The translations under genes were made by a program, and so were the position numbers. The notes beneath the pieces were generated by a model that saw only the letters and a list, made by a program, of their open reading frames with translations, had not been told where the DNA came from and did not search any database. From a virus, in IMG/VR virus record IMGVR_UViG_3300020469_005841, positions 1 through 28,345 of that record: DNA of 28,345 nucleotides; one strand, written 5' to 3'. This document shows positions 1-7,561 of the stretch, piece by piece. Position 1 is the first letter of the stretch; each line of letters opens with the position of its first letter.

Positions 1-2
1 AC

Positions 3-1526
3 GTAGATAGATTTATCGATAAGAGTCCAGACATTTACTACAAAGATCACCTCAAACCAGTGTATACTGATATAAATCCAGAAATAATTTATGAAAAACC
101 AGACGAACTTCGGATTCATAGTAGAGATAATAATCGTATTATTGATCGCGACATTGTTGTTGATGGAGCTGTTATAGCTGAGGTGCATGCGGGCGGCGAT
201 AGAGACGTCATTGGTGCTAGACTTCATGGTCGTCGAGGCTATAGCGATAGAGATGATGTCATAACATTTGAAGATGCGGCCAGAGATGATTTGTCAATCG
301 ACAGAGGTCTTCTCGATAGAAGGCTTGCAGAATTAGAATATGTCGAAAAAGAGGATTTAAATCGACATGGCAACATCGGAATTGATAAAAATGATGACGG
401 GATCGACATGTCAAAGATGACTGTAGCTAGAGACGATGAGGCAGAACTTGGGGAGATAGATCTAGGTTTTGACGAAAACAACGGTAAAGGATACGGGGTA
501 GCAAAAGGTGGAGAACTTTATGCCTATAACTATCCCAGTCAAGGTGTTGGGGCAGGAATAGGGTCGTCTGCAATAGGCGCGGGAGCAGGAGGAGGGGCTG
601 GACTTGGAGCAGCCATAGGAGAAGGAATACTTAACGGAGAGGTAGTACCTACCTTGGGTGGCGTAGGAACGGGAGCTTCACCCCTAGAAGGGCAACCATC
701 AGACGCGCCCCCTTCAGGCGGCGTTGGAGGTCTTATAGGAGGAGCAGGAGCTGGAGGAGCCGCAGGGTTAACTCAAGGGTATATTACAGAAAAGTTAGGA
801 ATGGGACCTGCAAAAGGAATAGGGTATGGAGGAAACGGAAGAGGGTATAATTATGATCACCTCCCAAGAAATGGAGCCCTACATATAATGATGCATGTTG
901 ACGGAAGCGGAAGCATATTAAATACCAGAAAGCAACTAGACACAATGAAAGAAACTATTTTAAAAGACGCTCTACTGCCATATTATAATAATGATGAAAA
1001 TTTGTATAATAATCGAGTTACGATTGTATCTAACGCAGGAGAGAGAACTTTGAAGTTCTTTGCAGAAGCGGCGAAAAAGAAGAATGTATTGGCTATAGCA
1101 TTTCAAGATGAAGCTCAGCCAGCGTATCATCTTCCAAACTTTAATAAAAAGCCAGAAGACCACTATGTTGAAGATATTACTAAACTCAAGTCGTCACTCA
1201 ATGAACATACAGGAGTTTATAGGGGAGTTATGTTTCAAGTGGATAGAGGTAAAACCTTTGCGAAATCGTTCAAGGAATTTGTGGGCAACGCATTTAAAGG
1301 AAAAGGCTATTTATCCGAAAACAGCTTAAAGAAATATTACAGAGATAACAATTTTAATCACATTAAAAATAAAGATGGAATCGTGTTTAGTGACGAGTAT
1401 CACGCAAAAGACTCTGGAGACCCGCAGTACTATTTAAACTTAATTTTTGAGGCTTCGAAGAAAATTGGGCTAGAACTAGATATATACGGTGGAGGACTCA
1501 AAGACGGTAAATATAACAGCAAATAA
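3..1526 (+). CDS. Glycine-rich protein with vWA-like domain (5' partial)
   Basis: The reading frame is open to the left edge, so the true start probably lies outside the window; a GTG at 60 is the first candidate inside it. From that GTG the protein has 488 residues. Residues 1-150 are charged and rich in Asp and Arg. Residues 160-270 are dominated by Gly and Ala, like a flexible or glycine-zipper segment. The C-terminal 210 residues resemble a von Willebrand A domain: a hydrophobic strand leads into DGSGS near residue 280, matching the DxSxS metal-ion-dependent adhesion motif. Phage vWA proteins are often virion or adhesion proteins, so a structural role is possible but unproven. The next gene begins one base after the stop. 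Coding is clear; function is tentative. Confidence 0.75.
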   Translation, partial: VDRFIDKSPDIYYKDHLKPVYTDINPEIIYEKPDELRIHSRDNNRIIDRDIVVDGAVIAEVHAGGDRDVIGARLHGRRGYSDRDDVITFEDAARDDLSIDRGLLDRRLAELEYVEKEDLNRHGNIGIDKNDDGIDMSKMTVARDDEAELGEIDLGFDENNGKGYGVAKGGELYAYNYPSQGVGAGIGSSAIGAGAGGGAGLGAAIGEGILNGEVVPTLGGVGTGASPLEGQPSDAPPSGGVGGLIGGAGAGGAAGLTQGYITEKLGMGPAKGIGYGGNGRGYNYDHLPRNGALHIMMHVDGSGSILNTRKQLDTMKETILKDALLPYYNNDENLYNNRVTIVSNAGERTLKFFAEAAKKKNVLAIAFQDEAQPAYHLPNFNKKPEDHYVEDITKLKSSLNEHTGVYRGVMFQVDRGKTFAKSFKEFVGNAFKGKGYLSENSLKKYYRDNNFNHIKNKDGIVFSDEYHAKDSGDPQYYLNLIFEASKKIGLELDIYGGGLKDGKYNSK

Positions 1527-1527
1527 T

Positions 1528-3558
1528 ATGAAAAAAATTATAACACTCCTTATTCTCAGCGCATTACCCTGCATGGCAGGTAAGCTTTATTTCAATAATG
1601 GCAAAGTAATTGAGGCAGAAATATTAGAAGCCAACGAAACGCACATAATAATTTCGCGCGCCAGCGATCTTCAACAATTTAGATTCAAGACTTCTATGCT
1701 CACAAAAGATTCTCAAAAACAAATAGAGCTTTATTACTCCAAGGGAAGGTATAGCACAATTCCATCGGTCAATATTCCACTTGAAGCAAGAACCTTAACT
1801 CAATATGTTAGGTATATAGATTCCTTAATAGAAGAAAGCCTTAGGAGTAAAAAACTCTTGAGAACAAAAGAGTTAGATGACCAGACTTATGCTAGAAGAT
1901 TGTATCTTACAGCCATAGGAAGAATCCCCACCTTAAAAGAGCTTAATGAATTCACAGAAGACAGGGATAGCGACAAAAAAGACAAACTCATTCAAAAGCT
2001 TTTAAAATCAAATGGATACGTCAACCATCAGTTAAACTGGTGGAGCGATATGCTTAGGGTTAAAGATAGGGTTAACGGCACGAATATTAATGTAGGATCT
2101 GTTTATAGAACATGGTTAAGAAACGCAATAGAAAAAAATAAACCTTACGATCAAATAGTGAGGGAGCTTGTTTCAAGCAGCGGTAAGCTACTAGAAGGAG
2201 GAGAGGCAGTAAGCTATTACCTTAGAGATAGAGGAATGCAAGAAGATAATCTTTCTCATACTATCAGAATATTTTTAGGCACCCAACTTGAATGCGCGAT
2301 GTGCCACGACCATCCATTTGACAGGTGGACCCAGAAAGAATTTTATGAAATGACTGCCTTTACGTCAGGAATAGGAAACGTTAGGCTTAGAGATGGAAAT
2401 AAGGCCATAGGAGAACTTTCTAGAGAAATCAATAAAGACGGAGACGAAAATGCAGGACTTTTTAATAATTGGAGGAACCAAGTCAGAGACTCAATACAAT
2501 TCGGAATAGATAATAACGGAACAGGGACTATAAAGCTACCAAGAGATTTTGCAGAAGATAACGGAAAACCTGGAGACACAGTTTTTGCCAAAGCGATTTT
2601 TACTCCAGAACCTACGGAAACGACACAAGGAGAAAGCAGGAAGGTTTTTGCAGACTGGATGACAAGCAAAGATAACCCAAGGTTTACCACAATGATTGCG
2701 AATCGAATATGGAAACAAATTTTTGGAGCAGGATTAATAGAACCTATAGATTCAATGATGGACGATACGCTTGCAAGCAACGAAAAACTAATGAAATACT
2801 TGGAGCGATTAATGGTGAGCGTAAATTATGACCTAAGAGAGTACCAAAGGATTCTGCTTAACACTAAATTGTTTCAAAGAGAGAGCAAAAAGCAAGACTA
2901 CAAAAGCTTAGAAGAGTATTCTTTTGAGGGTCCGATACTAAGAAGAATGACAGGAGAACAATTATGGGACTCATTAGTTACTTTGGTATATAATGACATT
3001 GATTCAAGGGAAAGAGTTTATCTCTACAATCAGCAAGACTATAGCCCGATATACGAGAGATATAAGGACATGACTGGAGAAGAAATATATGCAGACTTTA
3101 AAAATTTAGCAGAGAACAATTCGGCAAACAGAAATCTTCTCCAGATTGTGTCAGACAACTACTCTCAAGGTAAAAAAATCAAAGACAGACATTTAGTAAG
3201 AAGTAGCTACCTGCAGTACCCTGCTCCAGGGGGACACTTGATTCGCCAGTTTGGAGGAAGTGATAAAGAGCAAATTGACAATAGCAATTCCGAACCAAAC
3301 ACAACCCAAGTTCTTAATCTACTAAATGGCTTTGTTGAGACAAATATTTTAAACAAAAAAGATGCAGATTTCATTGAAAGTATGCAGTCTGAAGGTATTA
3401 TTAATAATCAAATAGAAAGCGCATTCATATCAATACTCTCAAGAAAGCCTACCTCAAAAGAAATATCTATACTCAAAGACTTTATAAAAGAAAAAGATGG
3501 ACTCAAGCATGTGTCTTGGATTCTATTAAATAGCCATGAGTTTATATTTATAAAATAA
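1528..3558 (+). CDS. Exported DUF1549/DUF1553 protein
   Basis: A 676-residue protein. The ATG at 1528 is preferred to an upstream in-frame ATG at 1489, because it leaves only one base after the previous stop and exposes a Sec signal peptide (MKK, hydrophobic stretch, Ala at about 17). Residues 18-75 look like a small beta-barrel (SHD1-like) domain. Residues 90-280 match DUF1549, including CAMCHDHPFDRW with C256, C259 and H260, a heme- or metal-type motif. Residues 371-676 match DUF1553. The architecture is typical of secreted planctomycete, verrucomicrobial and lentisphaeral proteins, usually paired with DUF1501 genes, as here. The biochemical role of these families is not established. The family call is firm; its use by a phage is unknown. 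Confidence 0.9.
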   Translation: MKKIITLLILSALPCMAGKLYFNNGKVIEAEILEANETHIIISRASDLQQFRFKTSMLTKDSQKQIELYYSKGRYSTIPSVNIPLEARTLTQYVRYIDSLIEESLRSKKLLRTKELDDQTYARRLYLTAIGRIPTLKELNEFTEDRDSDKKDKLIQKLLKSNGYVNHQLNWWSDMLRVKDRVNGTNINVGSVYRTWLRNAIEKNKPYDQIVRELVSSSGKLLEGGEAVSYYLRDRGMQEDNLSHTIRIFLGTQLECAMCHDHPFDRWTQKEFYEMTAFTSGIGNVRLRDGNKAIGELSREINKDGDENAGLFNNWRNQVRDSIQFGIDNNGTGTIKLPRDFAEDNGKPGDTVFAKAIFTPEPTETTQGESRKVFADWMTSKDNPRFTTMIANRIWKQIFGAGLIEPIDSMMDDTLASNEKLMKYLERLMVSVNYDLREYQRILLNTKLFQRESKKQDYKSLEEYSFEGPILRRMTGEQLWDSLVTLVYNDIDSRERVYLYNQQDYSPIYERYKDMTGEEIYADFKNLAENNSANRNLLQIVSDNYSQGKKIKDRHLVRSSYLQYPAPGGHLIRQFGGSDKEQIDNSNSEPNTTQVLNLLNGFVETNILNKKDADFIESMQSEGIINNQIESAFISILSRKPTSKEISILKDFIKEKDGLKHVSWILLNSHEFIFIK

Positions 3559-3563
3559 GTGTA
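3559..3563 (+). promoter_or_regulatory. GTGTA start-site motif, 9 bases before ATG
   Basis: GTGTA at 3559-3563 lies 9 bases before the ATG at 3573, with no Shine-Dalgarno between. It is one of eight such sites in the window and is read as GTG plus a TANNNT-like -10 box (TATATC here, a poor last base). Promoter function is inferred. Confidence 0.5.
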
Positions 3564-3572
3564 TATCATATT

Positions 3573-4310
3573 ATGAAAAATCCAGAATACGAAGTTAATC
3601 TTACAGAGCAAATTAAAGCAAGGCTACTCGAAGAAGAGGGTTTCGAAGAAATCGTCTCAGACGAATCTTGGGCTGCAGAAAAAAATAAGGGGAAAAAATT
3701 AAACAAACCCTTTAGAACGCCAGGTGGACCAAAAAAGTTTTCGGTTTACGTAAAAAATGAAAAGGGCAATGTAGTCAAGGTTAACTTCGGAGACCCAAAT
3801 ATGGAAATAAAGAGAGATGATCCTGCTCGCAGAAAGAGCTTCAGGGCAAGACATGGGTGCGACAATCCAGGCCCAAAGACAAAGGCTAAGTATTGGTCTT
3901 GCAAAATGTGGTCCAAAAAAAGCGTAACAAAAGTAACAAAGGGCTCCGAAGACGAGCTTGAGCAAGCGCTGATGGAATATATGGACGAATCTGATGCAAA
4001 AAAAGGTCTTTGGGAAAACATTAGAGACAAAAAGAAAAGAGAGGGAAAAAACTACAGACCCGCAAAACCTGGAGATAAGGATCGTCCATCAAAGAAAGCC
4101 TGGAAGAAGGCTCAATCAACAGAAGAGGATGAAAAAAACTTTAAACCTCATAAAATGTATGACCCAAAAACGGGAAAAGCTTATGACGCAAAAACATACG
4201 AAGATCATTTGAAAATGAAAAAAATGGGATATACCCATGAAGGCCCCGAAGAAGAAAGCGAGGCCTATAAAAGCTCGAAGAAAAAGAAAAAGAAAAAGAA
4301 AGGTTATTGA
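3573..4310 (+). CDS. Basic phage protein with conserved GDPN/ARHxC module
   Basis: A 245-residue, very lysine-rich protein. Residues 45-115 contain a module I recognise from many marine and other tailed phages: KKFSVYVKNEKGNVVKVNFG leading into GDPN, then a RARHGC...WSC segment. Residues 143-180 (GLWENI...PGDKD...AWKKAQ) look like a second small basic phage module. The C-terminus is a run of lysines encoded by AAG/AAA codons. Such proteins are unassigned; a virion-associated or DNA-binding role is a guess from the charge. It sits between the DUF1549/DUF1553 and DUF1501 genes, so those two form part of a phage transcription unit. The stop precedes the next ATG by one base. Confidence 0.8.
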   Translation: MKNPEYEVNLTEQIKARLLEEEGFEEIVSDESWAAEKNKGKKLNKPFRTPGGPKKFSVYVKNEKGNVVKVNFGDPNMEIKRDDPARRKSFRARHGCDNPGPKTKAKYWSCKMWSKKSVTKVTKGSEDELEQALMEYMDESDAKKGLWENIRDKKKREGKNYRPAKPGDKDRPSKKAWKKAQSTEEDEKNFKPHKMYDPKTGKAYDAKTYEDHLKMKKMGYTHEGPEEESEAYKSSKKKKKKKKGY

Positions 4311-4311
4311 A

Positions 4312-5574
4312 ATGGAAGAATTAAGTCGCCGAGCATTCGCAGGTCAAATGGCAAAAAGCTGCCTTGGCGTTAGCGCATTAGTTTATGGAAATGAGTTGCT
4401 TTCGGTATCGAATCGTGTACCAACTGCCAGACACGTAATATTTTTAAATATGACTGGGGGAATGACCCATATTGATACGTTTGACCCCAAGCCAGATAAC
4501 TCAGACGTAATGGGAGAAACCTCTGCAATAAATACTTCTGCAGACGGAATACAGATTGGTCATTGGTTGCCTAAAACAGCCAATCAAATGCACCTTGCGT
4601 CTCTTGTCAGATCCGTTAATAGCAATCAGGGAGCTCACGAACAAGCAAACTATTTACTCCACACAAGCTACCAAAAACGAGGAACAATTATCCACCCAAG
4701 CATGGGAAGCTGGATAAGCAAGTTGTGCGGAAAACTAAACAGAAGCCTTCCTGATAATGTAAAAATTAATGGTGGAAGCGGAATTATTGGTGCTGGATAT
4801 TTTGAAAGCAAGCATGGGCCTCTCCCTTTAGGCAATCCAGGCGCAGGCATACAGAATGTAAAAAAGTCTGACTATATCAATGAGGACATGTATACAAAGC
4901 GACTTGAAGCCTCCAAGCTTTTTAACAAAACATTTAACTATGACTTCCCCCAAAAGCAAGTTAGGGCTTATACTGATTTATACGATGACGCTATAAAACT
5001 TATGAAGAGCAAAGATCTTGAGGCGTTTGATTTAACTAAAGAACCTCAACCCCTGAGGGAAAAATATGGAGAGAATAATTTTGGACAAGGATGCCTTCTA
5101 GCAAGAAGGCTTATAGAAAATAAAGTTAGATTCGTAGAAGTTTCTTATGGCGGCTGGGATATGCACAACGATGTCTTTGGGAACATGGAAACAAGAGGAG
5201 CTGTACTCGATTCAGGCTTAAGTAGCCTGCTTCATGATTTAGACCAAAGAGGCATGCTGTCAGATACAATGGTAGTTGTAGCAAGTGAATTTGGTAGAAG
5301 CCCAGAAGTTAAAGCTGGCAGAGTAGGAAGGGACCACCACCCATCTGCATTTAGCGTTTTATTTGCAGGAGGCGGAATAAAGCAAGGTTTCGTTCACGGA
5401 GTGTCAGACGAAAGAGCTCACTACGTTGAAGAGGGCGGAGTAGATATAGAATCAATTAACGCAACAATAGCTTATGCTATGGGCCTGAGTATAGAGAAAA
5501 TTACATTTTCTCCCAGCGGAAGACCATTTAAAGTTTCTAACGGGAAGCCTCCAGTCTTCGAAATTCTTTCTTAA
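4312..5574 (+). CDS. Tat-signal DUF1501 protein (alkaline phosphatase/sulfatase-like)
   Basis: A 420-residue protein. The ATG at 4312 is preferred to an in-frame upstream ATG at 4237, because AAAGG lies just upstream and the N-terminus then reads as a twin-arginine signal: S5-R6-R7-A8-F9 followed by a hydrophobic stretch to about residue 26. The body matches DUF1501, a family related to alkaline phosphatases and sulfatases: MTGGMTHIDTFDPKP (H53, D55), then NQGAHEQ, GGWDMH, SEFGRSPE, GRDHHP and a closing GGxDIxxxxATI region. DUF1501 genes normally sit beside DUF1549/DUF1553 genes, as here. Substrate is unknown; export by the host Tat pathway is expected. It appears full length with no sign of decay. 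Confidence 0.9.
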   Translation: MEELSRRAFAGQMAKSCLGVSALVYGNELLSVSNRVPTARHVIFLNMTGGMTHIDTFDPKPDNSDVMGETSAINTSADGIQIGHWLPKTANQMHLASLVRSVNSNQGAHEQANYLLHTSYQKRGTIIHPSMGSWISKLCGKLNRSLPDNVKINGGSGIIGAGYFESKHGPLPLGNPGAGIQNVKKSDYINEDMYTKRLEASKLFNKTFNYDFPQKQVRAYTDLYDDAIKLMKSKDLEAFDLTKEPQPLREKYGENNFGQGCLLARRLIENKVRFVEVSYGGWDMHNDVFGNMETRGAVLDSGLSSLLHDLDQRGMLSDTMVVVASEFGRSPEVKAGRVGRDHHPSAFSVLFAGGGIKQGFVHGVSDERAHYVEEGGVDIESINATIAYAMGLSIEKITFSPSGRPFKVSNGKPPVFEILS

Positions 5575-5584
5575 AAGTTTAAGC

Positions 5585-5740
5585 ATGACTCAGTCAGACC
5601 TGATTACCCTTTGGTATAAGCTTTTCTGTATACTCAAAAAAAAGCCAGATATGAGTTATGCGACATTCGCCTCTCTTATGAAAAAAAATAAATACGATTT
5701 AGACAAATCAATGAAAGAGTTTAAAGATAGATATTGCTAA
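5585..5740 (+). CDS. Small ORF of 51 residues, unknown
   Basis: The ORF starts with ATG 10 bases after the DUF1501 stop and encodes 51 residues rich in Lys, Tyr and aromatic residues, with a Met/Lys-rich centre and a C-terminal RYC. There is no membrane segment. Its position at the end of the plus-strand unit, and its stop overlapping the stop of the convergent minus-strand gene by four bases, fit a real small phage gene. No similarity recognised. Confidence 0.5.
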   Translation: MTQSDLITLWYKLFCILKKKPDMSYATFASLMKKNKYDLDKSMKEFKDRYC

Positions 5741-6024
5741 GAGTCTATTTTGTTCGTTGCTTCCTGTATTAAGTCAAGCATTGAATCAAAAAACCAGCAC
5801 AAAGCAGAAGAGCATAGAGGTAAAAATATAAGTTTATTATTTTGTTCTATATAATTTGAGCATATAGCAATAATAATTCCACACCAAAAACCCAAACATA
5901 AACTGCATTTAAATAGTTCATCAAAAATATGAACTTTGCATAGTAATTTTCTAGGTAAATTTAATATAGATCCATATCTCAGTATCCACATCAAACCTAC
6001 GCAGGATACAAACTCAACTATCAT
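5737..6024 (-). CDS. Small membrane protein with CxxCxGFW motif
   Basis: A 95-residue protein. Residues 1-17 are hydrophobic. Residues 40-62 contain CSLCLGFW followed by a hydrophobic stretch, and residues 66-82 form another possible membrane segment. A Cys-x-x-Cys ahead of Gly-Phe/Ser-Trp at the start of a membrane helix resembles small phage and bacterial membrane proteins of the DUF1360 type, though I cannot confirm the family. The start overlaps the end of the upstream gene by 11 bases, suggesting translational coupling. A role in the envelope or lysis is possible but has no direct support. Confidence 0.65.
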   Translation of the reverse strand: MIVEFVSCVGLMWILRYGSILNLPRKLLCKVHIFDELFKCSLCLGFWCGIIIAICSNYIEQNNKLIFLPLCSSALCWFFDSMLDLIQEATNKIDS

Positions 6025-6202
6025 TCAAAGACTGAAAAGCTTCTTTTATTGCAAGCAGATGTTCTTTCTCTAATAGAACCTTGTTTCCGAAGTCATCGGT
6101 TAGCTCGTAGTGGTCTTTCTTCTCTTTAGACTTTTTAAGTGAAGGGCATCGACCTTTTCCGCAGCATAGTAAAACAGAAGAACCTTGTTTTATAGTATTC
6201 AT
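6014..6202 (-). CDS. Small Cys-rich protein, unknown
   Basis: A 62-residue soluble protein. Near the N-terminus CCGKGRC (residues 13-19) gives three cysteines within seven residues, a possible metal site. The rest is charged, with a predicted C-terminal helix. It overlaps the next gene by 11 bases. The start is supported by GTGTA 9 bases upstream rather than by a Shine-Dalgarno sequence. No family recognised. Confidence 0.65.
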   Translation of the reverse strand: MNTIKQGSSVLLCCGKGRCPSLKKSKEKKDHYELTDDFGNKVLLEKEHLLAIKEAFQSLNDS

Positions 6203-6211
6203 AATATATAG

Positions 6212-6216
6212 TACAC
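6212..6216 (-). promoter_or_regulatory. GTGTA start-site motif, 9 bases before ATG
   Basis: On the minus strand GTGTACTAT reads toward the ATG at 6202, with nine bases between GTGTA and ATG. TACTAT fits a TANNNT -10 box that would place initiation at or next to the start codon. No -35 box is seen. Inferred promoter. Confidence 0.55.
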
Positions 6217-6219
6217 AAA

Positions 6220-6393
6220 TTACTTAGACTTTTTAGCTACGTGCTCTCCTACATTTCCCGCGGCATAAAGCCCAAAAATCCATTTAGTAAAATCTCCCCA
6301 CTCCTGAAACGTTGCCATATTCATCAAAAGGCATCCCGTGGCTATACCAAAACAAATCCCTGCACACAATAATTTCCTGCTTTTTAAACTCAT
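6220..6393 (-). CDS. Small membrane protein, 57 residues
   Basis: The ORF runs from ATG at 6393 to TAA at 6220. The product has a basic N-terminus (MSLKSRK), one hydrophobic segment at about residues 8-24, then a soluble part ending in GLYAAGNVGEHVAKKSK. Small one-helix proteins like this are common in phages and include holins and other envelope factors, but nothing here assigns it. A GTGTATAAT element 9 bases before the ATG supports this start, and a terminator lies just upstream, so it probably has its own promoter. Confidence 0.6.
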   Translation of the reverse strand: MSLKSRKLLCAGICFGIATGCLLMNMATFQEWGDFTKWIFGLYAAGNVGEHVAKKSK

Positions 6394-6402
6394 GCTATAT
6401 TA

Positions 6403-6407
6403 TACAC
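6403..6407 (-). promoter_or_regulatory. GTGTATAAT start-site motif, 9 bases before ATG
   Basis: On the minus strand GTG is followed directly by a perfect TATAAT (6399-6404), ending five bases before the ATG at 6393. This is the clearest of the eight sites and the one that shows the motif is probably a -10 box. There is no -35 match at normal spacing; the preceding DNA is the U tract of a terminator. Confidence 0.6.
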
Positions 6408-6430
6408 AAAAAAACAGCCCCAAGGGGCTG
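6408..6430 (-). terminator. Rho-independent terminator after nrdB
   Basis: CAGCCCC and GGGGCTG (6415-6421 and 6424-6430) form a perfect GC-rich stem. On the minus strand it is followed by seven T residues (6414-6408). It lies 66 bases downstream of the nrdB stop and ends that transcript. Confidence 0.85.
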
Positions 6431-6495
6431 CTTCAGTTAATAAATGGAGGTCTGAACTGCTATAAAAGCAATGACTTTCTAAACTTACTAACTTA

Positions 6496-7509
6496 TTAAA
6501 AATCGTCTTCCAAGGATCCGGCCTGCTGATACTCTCGAACTCTTCTTTCAAAAAAGTTACCCATTGCCTGAACGTCTACTACTTCACCAAGCCAAGGGAA
6601 GGGATTATTGTCACTAGGGAATCTATAATCAAGGCCGATTGATTCGAGCCTTCGGTTGCCGATATAGTGCATATAATCAATAAACATATCTGCATTTAAT
6701 CCAAGAATTCCTGTAGGAAGAACATCTTTTGCGTACGCGATTTCAAGCTCTACGGCTTTTTTAATATGCTCAACAAATTCTTCCTGAATTTTCTTTGTCC
6801 ATATAGACGGATTCTGCTCGATTAAAGTATTAATTAGATATACCCCAAATGATATGTGAGAGCTTTCATCTCTTAATGTATATTTAATTTGATCTGATAC
6901 GCCTTGAAGTTTATTTTGCCTACCAAGAGCTAGCAACATAGCGAAACCGCTAAAAAAGAAAGTTCCTTCGCACACAATCCAGTAAGTTAAGAAATTTCTT
7001 AGAATTTCTTGTTTACCTTCTTTCGTGTGGGGTTCAAAATCTTGACGACTTATATCGTTAGTAATTTCAATCAAGAAATCATCCTTAGCCTTTATGCTTG
7101 GAATATTTTCGTAGGCAGCGAATACTTCATCAATATCTAAATCTAAACTATCACATATATATACTACGGTGAGGTTGTGTAGACTCTCTTCAAATGCTTG
7201 ACGCAATATATATTGGCGACACTCAGCATCTGTAATATAGCGAAAGGCTGATAATAACAAATTATTGCCAACCAAAGACTCGCTTCCAGCAAAGAATCCA
7301 AGGCAGCGTTTAACAAGAAGTTTTTCATCTTCTGTAATTTCATCGTTCTTCCATTGTTTAATATCGTTTTGCATAGATATTTCTGTTGGCATCCAATTAT
7401 TTGCACAGCTTTTTAGAAATAAGTCCCACGCGAATTTGTGTTTATGAGGCAGAATTCGATTCACGCCTGCAATATTTTTAGTTAGTAGTTCTCCTGTTTT
7501 ATTTTCCAT
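6496..7509 (-). CDS. nrdB: Class Ic-type ribonucleotide reductase small subunit
   Basis: A 337-residue NrdB (R2), full length, which with NrdA reduces ribonucleotides to deoxyribonucleotides for phage DNA synthesis. The di-metal ligands are all visible: E77, E108, H111, E181, E215 and H218. The first ligand is Glu, as in Chlamydia R2, rather than the Asp of E. coli. The position four residues after H111, which carries the radical Tyr in class Ia and Phe in Chlamydia class Ic, is Val115. That places it with class Ic enzymes, which use a Mn/Fe cofactor instead of a tyrosyl radical. A TTGACT promoter lies just upstream and a terminator downstream. The subclass call rests on my alignment from memory. 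Confidence 0.95.
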   Translation of the reverse strand: MENKTGELLTKNIAGVNRILPHKHKFAWDLFLKSCANNWMPTEISMQNDIKQWKNDEITEDEKLLVKRCLGFFAGSESLVGNNLLLSAFRYITDAECRQYILRQAFEESLHNLTVVYICDSLDLDIDEVFAAYENIPSIKAKDDFLIEITNDISRQDFEPHTKEGKQEILRNFLTYWIVCEGTFFFSGFAMLLALGRQNKLQGVSDQIKYTLRDESSHISFGVYLINTLIEQNPSIWTKKIQEEFVEHIKKAVELEIAYAKDVLPTGILGLNADMFIDYMHYIGNRRLESIGLDYRFPSDNNPFPWLGEVVDVQAMGNFFERRVREYQQAGSLEDDF

Positions 7510-7516
7510 AATATTA

Positions 7517-7544
7517 TTATTACATATATAACGACGAAAGTCAA
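7517..7544 (-). promoter_or_regulatory. Sigma70-type promoter for nrdB
   Basis: On the minus strand TTGACT (7544-7539) is followed after 16 bases by TAATAA (7522-7517), with an AATAAT alternative at 17. The -10 box ends about seven bases before the ATG at 7509, implying an almost leaderless mRNA. No Shine-Dalgarno is visible. Confidence 0.55.
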
Positions 7545-7561
7545 GATTAAGTTCTTAATAT

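Noticed and set aside
2343-2780. 145-residue minus-strand ORF inside the DUF1549/DUF1553 gene
   Set aside because: The plus-strand frame carries clear family motifs across this stretch, so the antisense frame is a shadow.
4276-4305. A-rich run at the end of the basic protein as a frameshift site
   Set aside because: The run simply encodes lysines; the frame ends normally and the next gene has its own Tat start and AAAGG.
1528-5574. Secreted pair as host contamination or misassembly
   Set aside because: A phage-type gene lies between the two, spacing is one base at three junctions, and one of the genes carries the GTGTA motif shared with other phage genes. Coverage data would still be needed to exclude it.
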